From Methylobacterium iners (GTDB lineage Bacteria > Pseudomonadota > Alphaproteobacteria > Rhizobiales > Beijerinckiaceae), in assembly GCF_022179305.1 (NCBI RefSeq), contig NZ_BPQP01000088.1, positions 1 through 36,833 on the forward strand: 36,833 bases of DNA, in the 5' to 3' direction. This document shows, in pieces, positions 29,020 through 36,055 of this stretch. Made by a program: the position numbers and the translations under genes. The notes beneath the pieces are model-generated. The model was given only the letters and a program-made list of their open reading frames with translations, was not told the origin of the DNA and searched no databases. How positions within the stretch are numbered: the stretch's first letter is position 1; each line of letters starts with the position of its first letter.

Positions 29020-29216
29020 GGGCGGTCAACCTGAAACGTGGGTGAGGTGATGACGAGGAGCGGCCAACCAGGTTGATGAGTGCCGGCGCTGGTCCGCTCG
29101 GCCACCTTCTGGGCCGCTGCCGCCGGGTTCGATGCGAGGACGAAGGTCGCGGCCGGGGGTAGGGCGGGCCGGCGTTGACCCTCAATCCTGCGCACGCGGT
29201 TCTGGAGGGTGCTCAT
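29016..29216 (-). CDS. R-x-E small protein 3 of the DUF5681 operon
   Basis: 66 aa. MSTLQNRVRRIEGQRRPALP, then ATFVLASNPAAAAQKVAERT, GTHQPGWPLLVITSP. Overlaps both neighbours by 4 bp (ATGA). The Thr-His-x-Pro-x-W motif (GTHQPGW) recurs in the next gene upstream (GTHRPEW). Confidence 0.65.
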   Translation of the reverse strand: MSTLQNRVRRIEGQRRPALPPAATFVLASNPAAAAQKVAERTSAGTHQPGWPLLVITSPTFQVDRP

Positions 29217-29428
29217 GTGCGGTCCCTTGGCGCTGGATCGACGATCCGCCAGTCGATGACGTTCCACTCGGGCCGGTGCGTGCCGGCGGCGACCATCGCG
29301 GCGAGTTGCCGGTCCCGGTCCTCGTCGTTCTCGGTGATGACGCGGGTCCAAGGCATCGACGGCGCGGTCTGAGCTGCGTGCCGCTCGACCTTCCGGAGGC
29401 GGGTGCTAATGGCGCTGGGCGTTGCCAC
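29213..29428 (-). CDS. R-x-E small protein 2 of the DUF5681 operon
   Basis: 71 aa from the GTG at 29428, which has a strong ribosome site (GAGGAGAT). MATPSAISTRLRKVERHAAQ, then PWTRVITENDEDRDRQLAAM and VAAGTHRPEWNVIDWRIVDP. Overlaps the preceding gene by 23 bp and the next by 4 bp. Shares GTH.P.W with 29016-29216. Confidence 0.65.
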   Translation of the reverse strand: MATPSAISTRLRKVERHAAQTAPSMPWTRVITENDEDRDRQLAAMVAAGTHRPEWNVIDWRIVDPAPRDRT

Positions 29429-29660
29429 TGGCGATCTCCTCTTCGATGATCTGGGCAAGGGCCGCATCTGCCGCATCCCCGGTCCGACGAAGCGCTCCGA
29501 TGGCTTGGGGAAGGCTCCCGTGCTTAGCAGCGAGCTCGCGATAGCCTTCACGGATGAAAGCATGGAGCTGGGCGTCTGAGGCACCCGCTATGTCGCCAGC
29601 AAAGCCGCGCTTGGCCTCGACGCGGCGCATCCGGGCGCTGAGGGTTGCGGGGTTCGTCAT
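29406..29660 (-). CDS. R-x-E small protein 1 of the DUF5681 operon
   Basis: 84 aa. MTNPATLSARMRRVEAKRGF, then ASDAQLHAFIREGYRELAAK and DAADAALAQIIEEEIASGN. Overlaps the DUF5681 gene by ATGA. Mostly helical, unlike proteins 2-4, which have a strand-like C-terminus. Confidence 0.65.
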   Translation of the reverse strand: MTNPATLSARMRRVEAKRGFAGDIAGASDAQLHAFIREGYRELAAKHGSLPQAIGALRRTGDAADAALAQIIEEEIASGNAQRH

Positions 29661-30079
29661 CGGGCGGTCTGCTCCTCGAGCTTCAACAGGCGCTGGTGAA
29701 GGTCGGCCGCCTCGATCGCCCTGACGTGAGCGTCCACGGCCTTGCCGATGTCGCTGGCCTCGGATGGAGTGAGATCCCCCGAGGCAACGGCCTGCAGGAG
29801 CGCGTTCGTGGCCTTCGGCAGGTCGTCGGTGGTTTGGATTTCGGGCAGATCGAACGTGACCGGTCGATCCTTCCGCGACGGCATGAGGCGGTCCAGGCAG
29901 AGGCGCATCGCCGTCGGATCACCGTCCTGAGCCAGAGTGATCGCCTTGCGGAGGATGCTCTCAGCATCGCCCTCAAGGATCTTCTCCAGGGCCATGGTAG
30001 CCCGGTTGCGGGCGCCCTTCGGCCGGCCCGCGGGGTTGCCGCTCTGACCGGGCTGGAAGCCGGGTTTCCTCTTGTTCAT
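29657..30079 (-). CDS. DUF5681 domain protein
   Basis: 140 aa from MNKRKPGFQPGQSGNPAGRP then KGARN, the diagnostic DUF5681 opening (K.G..KPGQSGNP.GRPKG.RN). The rest is helical: ALEKILEGDAESILRKAITL, AQDGDPTAMRLCLDRLMPSR. DUF5681 genes are often found in phage and mobile regions, sometimes near terminase genes, and a small-terminase or DNA-binding role has been suggested. First of five tightly coupled genes; no terminase large subunit follows. Confidence 0.8.
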   Translation of the reverse strand: MNKRKPGFQPGQSGNPAGRPKGARNRATMALEKILEGDAESILRKAITLAQDGDPTAMRLCLDRLMPSRKDRPVTFDLPEIQTTDDLPKATNALLQAVASGDLTPSEASDIGKAVDAHVRAIEAADLHQRLLKLEEQTAR

Positions 30080-30218
30080 GCCCCTGCCCCACTCATTTTC
30101 CACGCAATCGGCGCCCTGTTTTGAACAGTGTGCCAACAATGTCCCCTGCCCCACGCGGCTGGTTGGAAGCTGGCGTGGAGCGCGATCTCGTTGTGGATTG
30201 AGGGAAAAATGGCGGCGC

Positions 30219-30866
30219 TCATGCGACCCTCGAACGATACGAGAACCTGAGGCCGGCCGTAGTGGCTGATGCGATGTAGCGGTCCCTCGCTACCATGCAT
30301 CCCCCACTAGGGTGGGGTCCGGACCGAAACTCATCACGGATCACTTCGCGCAGACGACCGCGCACTTCGACATCGAAGAGTGATGTCGGGCGGTCCGGAT
30401 GGATCGTCACGGTTTCGATCGGCACATTCATGTGCGACTTGGCGACCTCCACCTCGCGGGCGCGCTGCCAGAGATCTTCGGCGACGATGCGAAGGTCCGG
30501 AGCCTCGGCGGTCTGCCAGTCCAAGCGTGGGTTGGCCCGCGAGACGCGTCGGCCCGTGTCCGGGTCCTTGATCATCCGCACCCGGTTCCAGACGATTCGG
30601 TCTGTGGAGGTCTCGTTGAAGATCATGCCGTGGCCGCGCGTGGCGTTGCCGTTGATCGTGGAGGAATTCCAACGGGTGCCCCGCGGCGGAGCAATCCCAT
30701 CTCGGTGGAGGTCGCCTGCGATGGCTCTGGGCGCCCTCCCCTCCGCGTACTCCGTGACGATGCGACGGAAGACCGAGGCGGCGGGTTGGCATCGGAGCAG
30801 GTGAAGGGGGTCGTGCGTCGTTCCGGAACAGGAACAGCGATCTCGCGACCCGGGTTTCCCGGCCAA
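30219..30866 (-). pseudogene. Serine recombinase remnant
   Basis: The frame carries the central 'recombinase' domain of large serine recombinases: SVFRRIVTEYAEGRAPRAIA, GDLHRDGIAPPRGTRWNSST, INGNATRGHGMIFNE, IVWNRVRMIKDPDTGRRVSR, DLWQRAREVE. The N-terminal catalytic domain with the active Ser is absent, and the start and end are unrelated-looking. Debris of an integrated element, next to the DUF5681 operon. It is divergent from the DUF2171 gene. Confidence 0.7.
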
Positions 30867-30895
30867 AGCTCGCTTAACCGTCTCGGAGCCGCCGC

Positions 30896-31231
30896 ATGTT
30901 TCGCACCGTCGCCGCCGTCAGCTTGGCTCTATCCTCGATCCTTGCCGCACAAGCGCAGGAGCCGGCCGTCAAGACCACGAACAGCGTCATACGTGAGCAC
31001 ATGGAGGTGGTGGGGTCCGACAAGGTGCATGTCGGTACGGTCGACAAGTACGAAGGCAAGGAGATCAAACTGACGAGGAGCGATCCGGCCGCGAAGGGCC
31101 AGCACCATACCATCCCGTCACACTGGGTCGGGACCTTGAGCGGCAACACCATCGTGCTGAACAAGACGGCGAAGGATGTCATGGCGGAATGGACCGTCGC
31201 GGACCGGCCCGCGGGTGACGCGAAGAGGTAG
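30896..31231 (+). CDS. Exported DUF2171 protein
   Basis: 111 aa. Signal peptide MFRTVAAVSLALSSILAAQA, then the DUF2171 pattern: VIREHMEVVGSDKVHVGTVD, KYEGKEIKLTRSDPAAKGQH, HTIPSHWVGTLSGNTIVLNK. DUF2171 is a beta-rich fold seen in general-stress and PRC-barrel-like proteins; this one is probably periplasmic. Confidence 0.75.
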   Translation: MFRTVAAVSLALSSILAAQAQEPAVKTTNSVIREHMEVVGSDKVHVGTVDKYEGKEIKLTRSDPAAKGQHHTIPSHWVGTLSGNTIVLNKTAKDVMAEWTVADRPAGDAKR

Positions 31232-31599
31232 CAACTCGTAGCCGTCCAATGCCCTGATCTCGGGCACCGATCGGCCTGGAGGAAAAGGCATACGAGAGTT
31301 GCACGGTGCTGCGGTGGTCATCTGCCCCCGGGCCGACCGAGCACTTGATGGGCGTCGCCATTCACCGTGCCCTGGACAGGGCGGACCCGGCTGCGAAGAC
31401 TTACGGAGCGCTCCGTGCACCCGTTCCGGGCGGTGCGCGCGTGAGCGTAAGCGCGTTCCCTCGGCCAGGGTGTTGAACCTTGCGGGCGGTGCCCTTCTCG
31501 GCGGTGCGGCCCTGCTTGCGCTGGGCGCGCTCACGGCGCGACCCTCAAAGCGGATCTGATCCGTTGGCGATTATACCCTTCGCACATACGGCCGATGAC
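31232..31599. other. Region without a supported gene
   Basis: The only hint is a hydrophobic frame at 31470-31559 (VLNLAGGALLGGAALLALGA), which could be the end of a broken membrane protein; no start with a ribosome site is seen. Confidence 0.4.
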
Positions 31600-31626
31600 A
31601 GAACGCCCTGCCGCGTGAACGGCAGG
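31600..31626 (-). terminator. Terminator of the second DPW-protein gene
   Basis: Arms GCCCTGCCG/CGGCAGGGC with a short loop, 30 bp after the gene end. Counterpart of the hairpin at 18750-18781. Confidence 0.6.
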
Positions 31627-31655
31627 GCGGCAGGGTCACCGAACGTCGTTGTTTC

Positions 31656-31895
31656 CTAGGGAGCGTGGTCGCGGAAGCGAGCCCCACGATAGCCGCGCGA
31701 GCGACCGTAACCCACACCGAGGCGTTCTCGACGATGACCGCGGGCGTGGCGGTGACCACGACCCTCATGCTTCCAAGGCTCACCGCTGCCGAACCGGCCG
31801 TAGCCGCTCTCGTCCCTCCAAGGATCGGCGGAAGCGTCACCCGTTGAAGCCATGAGGCCGAACCCAACGGCAGCCGCTATCAAGGGATCCTTCAT
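31656..31895 (-). CDS. Secreted DPW protein, copy 2
   Basis: 79 aa. Signal peptide MKDPLIAAAVGFGLMASTGD, mature start DPWRDESGYGRFGSGEPWKH, His/Arg-rich middle (GRGHRHARGHRRERLG) and the end YGRSRGYRGARFRDHAP. Paralogue of 18808-19071; the two share leader, signal peptide, C-terminus and terminator, differing in the middle. Confidence 0.7.
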   Translation of the reverse strand: MKDPLIAAAVGFGLMASTGDASADPWRDESGYGRFGSGEPWKHEGRGHRHARGHRRERLGVGYGRSRGYRGARFRDHAP

Positions 31896-31918
31896 CGCGT
31901 GCTCCCTCCACGATTCGA

Positions 31919-32068
31919 GTGGCGAAGAACGTTCCGGCACGAGAAGGGCCTCAGGTCCCCGTCTTTTGCCGCCTTGGCTTTCGCAATCCGTTTCGAGTTG
32001 GCATCGAACTCGACTTCGTCGTCACCAGATCCGGCCTCGCATGCGGCTTCGGTGAAGCGATGTCGTGA
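31919..32068 (+). CDS. Small hypothetical protein, 49 aa
   Basis: From a GTG: MAKNVPAREGPQVPVFCRLG then FRNPFRVGIELDFVVTRSGL. It lies divergent from the DPW gene at the same place where 19101-19286 lies beside the other DPW gene, and the starts look alike (KNVPAREGPQVPVFC; MNVAAGERVQVSIPC). The start has no clear ribosome site. Confidence 0.35.
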   Translation: MAKNVPAREGPQVPVFCRLGFRNPFRVGIELDFVVTRSGLACGFGEAMS

Positions 32069-32347
32069 TGTTGATCAGACCGGGGCGCATCCCCTCACCG
32101 CCTCAGCCAACACGCCATGATGCGGCTGGAAGCGAGGGGTTCGGATCGCTCGTCAGCGACGGGAGACCGAGCGGATGGCGCAACCGCACCCAAGCTCCGC
32201 TCAGCGTGCGTGGGCTTCCTCCGGCTGAGGCCCGTCCCGTAGGGGCTCTGGCGGGCAGGCGCGACATGCGTCATCTTCGGGGGAAGCATCTCGGGGCGAA
32301 GCGCGGCGCGTGGTCCGTCGCGCCGCCGGGGCATGGGGGCGCGTGTC

Positions 32348-32755
32348 ATGGCGATGAGGATTGCGGCCCGGCTTCTTGCCGGGATCGTGTTCGCGACCAG
32401 CGCCGCGGCGGCTGACGAGGCACCGATCGCCTTCGGCCCACAGAGCGACGGCGGCAAGGCGCGCCTCGATGTGATCTCCGCCAAGCGCACCGAAGGCGAG
32501 ACGCTCACCATCCGCTTCCGGCTGGTGAACACCAACGGCAACAGCGACATCGCGATGACGCTCGGCAACATGGCGCTGATCGATCTCGTGAACCGGCGAT
32601 CCTACGAGGCGGGTCTCTCCTCCTCCTGCCGGGCGAAAGCGGGGAAGACCGTGACGTGCTGGGCGGTGTTCGCCGCCCCACCGGCGGATCTGAAGGCGAT
32701 CACGATGAAGGCCTATGAGGATTTCGAGCTGATCTCCGTTCCGCTCGGGAACTGA
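32348..32755 (+). CDS. Secreted protein preceding OmpA gene
   Basis: 135 aa. Signal peptide MAMRIAARLLAGIVFATSAA. The mature part is a beta-sandwich-like sequence: ARLDVISAKRTEGETLTIRF, RLVNTNGNSDIAMTLGNMAL, one Cys pair (SSSCRAKAGKTVTCWAVF). Nine bp before the OmpA gene, so probably cotranscribed and functionally linked in the envelope. Confidence 0.65.
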   Translation: MAMRIAARLLAGIVFATSAAAADEAPIAFGPQSDGGKARLDVISAKRTEGETLTIRFRLVNTNGNSDIAMTLGNMALIDLVNRRSYEAGLSSSCRAKAGKTVTCWAVFAAPPADLKAITMKAYEDFELISVPLGN

Positions 32756-32764
32756 TCCGCGCCG

Positions 32765-33367
32765 ATGCGCAGCGCCGCTCTCCTCCTCGCCTTCCTTGCC
32801 GGCGTGTCCGGCGGCGTGCCGGTCTTTGCACAGGACGCACCCGCAGACCCACCGGAGCCCGATCTGCGGAACTTGCCGAAGCTCCGAAGTTCGGTCCTGT
32901 CGTTTCGCGTCTCACCTTTCACCTTCAGAACCTCCGTCTTCGGGTTCCGGACCTCGGGACTCGTGTTCCGTACGACCCTGCTGCGGACCGAGACGGCGGG
33001 GCAGATAGAGGTCGTGCTTCCCGCCGACGTGCTCTTCGACTTCGACAAGGCGGAGATCCGTTCCGCCGCGGCGGACGCGCTCCGCGAACTCGCCGAGATC
33101 ATCCGCAAACAGGCGCGGGGACCGATCACGATCCAGGGCTATACGGATGCCAAAGGCGGGGAGGCCTATAATCAGAAGCTCTCCGAGCGCCGCGCGGCTG
33201 CCGTCAAGACTTGGCTCGCGAAGCGCGAGGGGATCGCGCCGGGATCGCTGGCGACGCAGGGGTTCGGCGCGCGCAACCCGGTCGCGCCGAATGCCAAACC
33301 CGATGGCGCGGATGATCCTGAGGGCCGCCAGCTCAATCGACGCGTGACAATCATCATCCGAAAATAG
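32765..33367 (+). CDS. OmpA-family protein
   Basis: 200 aa. Signal peptide MRSAALLLAFLAGVSGGVPV, a linker with a repetitive F-R-T/S pattern (SFRVSPFTFRTSVFGFRTSG, about 44-64), then a C-terminal OmpA peptidoglycan-binding domain (about 80-200): DVLFDFDKAEIRSAAADALR, ITIQGYTDAKGG, NQKLSERRAAAVKTWL, and GRQLNRRVTI. There is no eight-strand barrel, so it is a short periplasmic or outer-membrane-associated anchor to the cell wall. Confidence 0.85.
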   Translation: MRSAALLLAFLAGVSGGVPVFAQDAPADPPEPDLRNLPKLRSSVLSFRVSPFTFRTSVFGFRTSGLVFRTTLLRTETAGQIEVVLPADVLFDFDKAEIRSAAADALRELAEIIRKQARGPITIQGYTDAKGGEAYNQKLSERRAAAVKTWLAKREGIAPGSLATQGFGARNPVAPNAKPDGADDPEGRQLNRRVTIIIRK

Positions 33368-33416
33368 CGGTCGCTGGGATTTTGAGTCCCGATATTCGAT
33401 CGAGCGGGTTTGAAGG

Positions 33417-33668
33417 GTGAGCATGGCTAGCTGCGCGACCCTATCGCAGCCGACGCCGGGAAGGGTTGCGAGCTTCCAGGAGTGGCTAGACGGCGTAGAA
33501 GAGAATGCCGCGGATTACCCCGTCAGCTCTGCCGCTATGATGGACGTGCCGCCATTGCTGATGTCGCCTGAACGCTGTCAGAGCCCGAGTCGGTATCTTG
33601 GCCCGCAAACCTGCCGGATCTGTAGCCTCGGAAGCTACTGCTCTACGTCTGGCCGCCTGCGCCCGTGA
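33417..33668 (+). CDS. Doubtful hypothetical protein
   Basis: The N-terminal part (GRVASFQEWLDGVEENAADYP) is protein-like; after ~45 residues it becomes Ser/Pro/Cys-rich. A neighbouring frame from 33598 (ARKPAGSVASEATALRLAAC) looks like its continuation, so the gene may be frameshifted near 33590. It overlaps the end of the opposite-strand gene 33635-33775. Confidence 0.3.
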   Translation: MSMASCATLSQPTPGRVASFQEWLDGVEENAADYPVSSAAMMDVPPLLMSPERCQSPSRYLGPQTCRICSLGSYCSTSGRLRP

Positions 33669-33775
33669 AACGCCTGGAGTGGGTTGCCGTTTCCATTTCT
33701 GTACCAATCCCAGAGCAGGAGGATCGGGACAGGAAGAACGATGGCGAAGAAGATCCAATCAAACATTTGTGGCAT
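33635..33775 (-). CDS. Single-pass membrane protein, 46 aa
   Basis: MPQMFDWIFFAIVLPVPILL then LWDWYRNGNGNPLQAFHGRR. GAAGG seven bases before the ATG. One strong helix (residues 4-22) and a basic, polar tail. Confidence 0.55.
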   Translation of the reverse strand: MPQMFDWIFFAIVLPVPILLLWDWYRNGNGNPLQAFHGRRRPDVEQ

Positions 33776-34036
33776 GTCGAAACCCTTCGTTTTGCATCGT
33801 CTTCGGTTATCCGATCGCAGCCCGCTTAAGTTCCGGGTGTTGGTGTGATCACTCGCACGCCAAGGCGGCCTTTGCTTCGGCAAACGCGCAAGTCAACCCG
33901 CTATGATGCAGTCACAAGCGACGTAATTCGACCGACCTTCGGAGGGCGGTCTGCGCCATCCGCACATCGCACGTAGGTGCCGCTTCGCGTGTTCGGGGAC
34001 GTGGCAGGATACGCCGTCCCGTCGATCCGTGATGAG

Positions 34037-34110
34037 ACCGCGCCATTCGCGCCTACCTGATTGATCTGCTCGGCCTGTTTGCCCCCGGTCCCGGCCTGGA
34101 TGCGGCGCCT
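34037..34110 (+). pseudogene. Fragment of the 1596-1952 gene family
   Basis: AIRAYLIDLLGLFAPGPGLD matches TIRAHLIDLLGLIERNPGLD of the gene at 1596, also at DNA level over ~60 bp. It runs straight into tRNA-like element 3. Confidence 0.5.
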
Positions 34111-34180
34111 GACGGGGCCCGACTTGAACCGGGCGGGTGAAGCTTTGCAGACTTCCAGTTGAGCACTCACTGACCGCGAC
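34110..34180 (-). pseudogene. tRNA(Cys)-like element 3
   Basis: The anticodon stem pairs (GAAGT/GCTTC) around loop CTGCAAA (anticodon GCA, Cys). The T arm has lost a base (GCCCG, loop GTTCAAGT, CGGGC), the acceptor ends do not pair and CCA is absent. A decayed copy of element 2. Confidence 0.45.
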
Positions 34181-34349
34181 AGCGTCGCTGCGGGCGTTCG
34201 AGTGCGGCCGGTTCGACAGGTCAACCGATCCGACCGCACTCTACGGCGAGCCGGGCAGGCCGGCGCGGCACCTCAACCTGCCCGGACCGATCTTAGCGAC
34301 TGCCTAAGCGGCTCACGCGAAATCGCGCGAACAACTTCACTTTTCGGAG
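34113..34349. repeat. ~240 bp duplication, copy 2
   Basis: Counterpart of 17231-17470. Identity is highest upstream of the tRNA-like part (GCGTCGCTGCGGGCGTTCGA onward) and fades after TTTTCGGAGA. The rest of 33776-34479 holds no gene I can support. Confidence 0.75.
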
Positions 34350-34479
34350 AGTGGCACGCCGGGCTTTCTGTTCAGTCGTCCTGTGCCTGAACCAGGGCTC
34401 GCCCGTCCTTTATCCGAGACCACGCAGTCTCAGGCTGAGCGCACGGCCGACCGAGGCGCGCCCTCAAACACTGTTTCAC

Positions 34480-34830
34480 GATGCCTCCTGGACTGCTGCC
34501 AGCTCATCCGCTAGCGTGACGCTGCGGTTGATGACCGGTTCATAATAACGTTGCAGGACCCGGGGGGCAGTACCTCGGCGCCTCCACCATGAACGCGTCG
34601 TGATGCGTTTTTGATGGGGGCGAAATAGGATCGACTGGACGGTAAAGGGACCGCGAGAGCGTCGGTAAGGACTCGACCGGCTTGGCGTAGGTTTTCCTAT
34701 TCCAAGTACTTGGCCAAAACTCTAAATGCCAACGATAACGTTGTCATGGATGCCCGCCTCGCGGCGTAAGCATCTTGCGGTAGGGTAACCGTCGAAACAG
34801 AACCCGGAGCTTCGGCTCCGGGACCCACCG
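34480..34830 (+). ncRNA. ssrA: tmRNA, two-piece permuted alphaproteobacterial type
   Basis: The acceptor piece ends CGCCTCC-A-CCA at 34589. After a 26-base intervening segment the coding piece starts GGGGGCG at 34616-34622, which pairs with CGCCTCC to close the tRNA-like acceptor stem. GGGGGCGAAATAGGATCGAC is typical of alphaproteobacterial tmRNA. The tag frame at 34728-34769 reads ANDNVVMDARLAA then TAA; ANDN at the start and LAA at the end fit known alphaproteobacterial tags. It rescues stalled ribosomes with SmpB. The outer ends (start ~34480, end before the hairpin at 34803) are approximate. Confidence 0.88.
34803..34822 (+). terminator. Hairpin at the tmRNA 3' end
   Basis: Perfect 8 bp stem CCCGGAGC, loop TTCG, GCTCCGGG. 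It follows the coding piece. There is no T run on the plus strand; on the minus strand it is followed by TTCTGTTTC, so it may act in either direction. Confidence 0.6.
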
Positions 34831-35178
34831 TCTCCTATATGAGCGCGTATCGGTGCGACCCTGTCTTCCGCTAATCGATGCACGCGAGAGGACCAAGGTC
34901 CCGACCGCAATCCGGGGCGCGAGTTGCATCAGGGTCGGAATCAGGCGCCGATTGTAGGCGCTCCGGCTGCACCAGAATCGCGTTCTGCCGGCGCCCATCC
35001 CTGAGCTTGCGCAACGACGAGCGACCGGCTCTCCTGTCGAGCCACCGCGTCAGCGGTGATGAGAAGTCCGCTCGCACATCCGCAGGATGCCGCGGAGCGA
35101 TGCAGACGCCGAGAGCGGATTGCGGCACTCGCACCGAGCCTGCGCGTTACCCTCTGACCGCGAAGCAAGAGGTGGCAC
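34831..35178. other. Region without a supported gene
   Basis: Between tmRNA and the Rmf-like gene. Long frames exist on both strands but are Arg/Ser-rich and have no ribosome sites. It probably holds the promoter of 35179-35352. Confidence 0.4.
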
Positions 35179-35352
35179 ATGGCATACGTCTCATTCGATG
35201 TGATGAGCGAGGGTAAAGCCGCCAAGAAGCGCGACGAGCCGTCGAACGCCAATCCCTATCCTGCAGGCTCTCAGAACAGTGCGGACTGGCTTGAGGGTTA
35301 CACGTTCGACGAGGCGGAGATGAACGTCGATCGCGACGACGGTTCCGTTTGA
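35179..35352 (+). CDS. Rmf/CrpP-like small protein
   Basis: 57 aa: MAYVSFDVMSEGKAAKKRDE, PSNANPYPAGSQNSADWLEG, YTFDEAEMN. The pattern G..A...G...N.NPYP.GS....DW..GY is that of the ribosome modulation factor/CrpP family, which includes hibernation factors and short proteins of unknown function. AGAGGTGG lies upstream. Close to the tmRNA, though not cotranscribed as far as I can see. Confidence 0.6.
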   Translation: MAYVSFDVMSEGKAAKKRDEPSNANPYPAGSQNSADWLEGYTFDEAEMNVDRDDGSV

Positions 35353-35440
35353 TGCCGGAGCGAAGGGCAGAGACCGTCCTGCGTCTTTGCGCAACAGGAC
35401 AGGTTTCGATGGTCCGGCGCCTTGAATGCGGTCCTTCGCG

Positions 35441-35692
35441 ATGAACGATCTTGAGAGCTGCCTCCACGCGCTGAAGAACATGTCCGACCACGGCGTGACA
35501 TCGGGTCAGGCGATCGACGACGCGCTGAAGGACTACCTCGCGGCCCATCCGCCACCGGCTCGCCTGCAGGCCGTTGCCCTCCTGGAGGAGTATCTCAAGG
35601 CGGGCGGCACCCAGCTTGAGCCTCATGCCTTCTGGAACGCTGTTCAAGGCAAGGCCGCCGAACTCGCAAGGATCTTGAGGGCGGACGCATAA
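35441..35692 (+). CDS. Hypothetical helical protein, 83 aa
   Basis: MNDLESCLHALKNMSDHGVT, SGQAIDDALKDYLAAHPPPA, RLQAVALLEEYLKAGGTQLE, then FWNAVQGKAAELARIL. All helical, soluble. An ATG five codons upstream is an alternative start. Followed by 35709 after 16 bp. Confidence 0.6.
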   Translation: MNDLESCLHALKNMSDHGVTSGQAIDDALKDYLAAHPPPARLQAVALLEEYLKAGGTQLEPHAFWNAVQGKAAELARILRADA

Positions 35693-35708
35693 GGACCGTT
35701 GCGGATCG

Positions 35709-35978
35709 ATGCATCGTCCCGATGAGGGCGGACCCTCGGCCTCTTCCTACCCGAGGGAGATCAAGCCGATCATCGACGCGAGCCCTTTGAATGCCGAGAT
35801 GCCTGCGAAAGGCACGAACATCGAGGGTGAGTTGGCTGACATTTGCCAACTCATCGAGCAATGCGAGGCCCGTGTGAGCCACCTCGGGGTCCAGCGCGTG
35901 TTCTTCACGACGGCGGTCTCGTTTCGCCGAGACAAAGCGAAGTTCATGGCTGACATGCTGCGCGCCGTCTCGGAGTAG
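35709..35978 (+). CDS. Hypothetical protein, 89 aa
   Basis: MHRPDEGGPSASSYPREIKP, then AKGTNIEGELADICQLIEQC, EARVSHLGVQRVFFTTAVSF. A helical C-terminus with FRRDKAKFMADMLRAV. Probably cotranscribed with 35441-35692. No known domain. Confidence 0.55.
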   Translation: MHRPDEGGPSASSYPREIKPIIDASPLNAEMPAKGTNIEGELADICQLIEQCEARVSHLGVQRVFFTTAVSFRRDKAKFMADMLRAVSE

Positions 35979-36055
35979 CGCTGACCCGCCGAGACGCTGA
36001 AACTCGCTGATCAGCTAACCCGCTCTGGTGCGAACCGCGTGCGGTTCGAACGAGC

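Noticed and set aside
34744-35134. Minus-strand frames over the tmRNA 3' part and the following gap
   Set aside because: Arg/Ser-rich, overlap the tmRNA tag region and have no ribosome sites.
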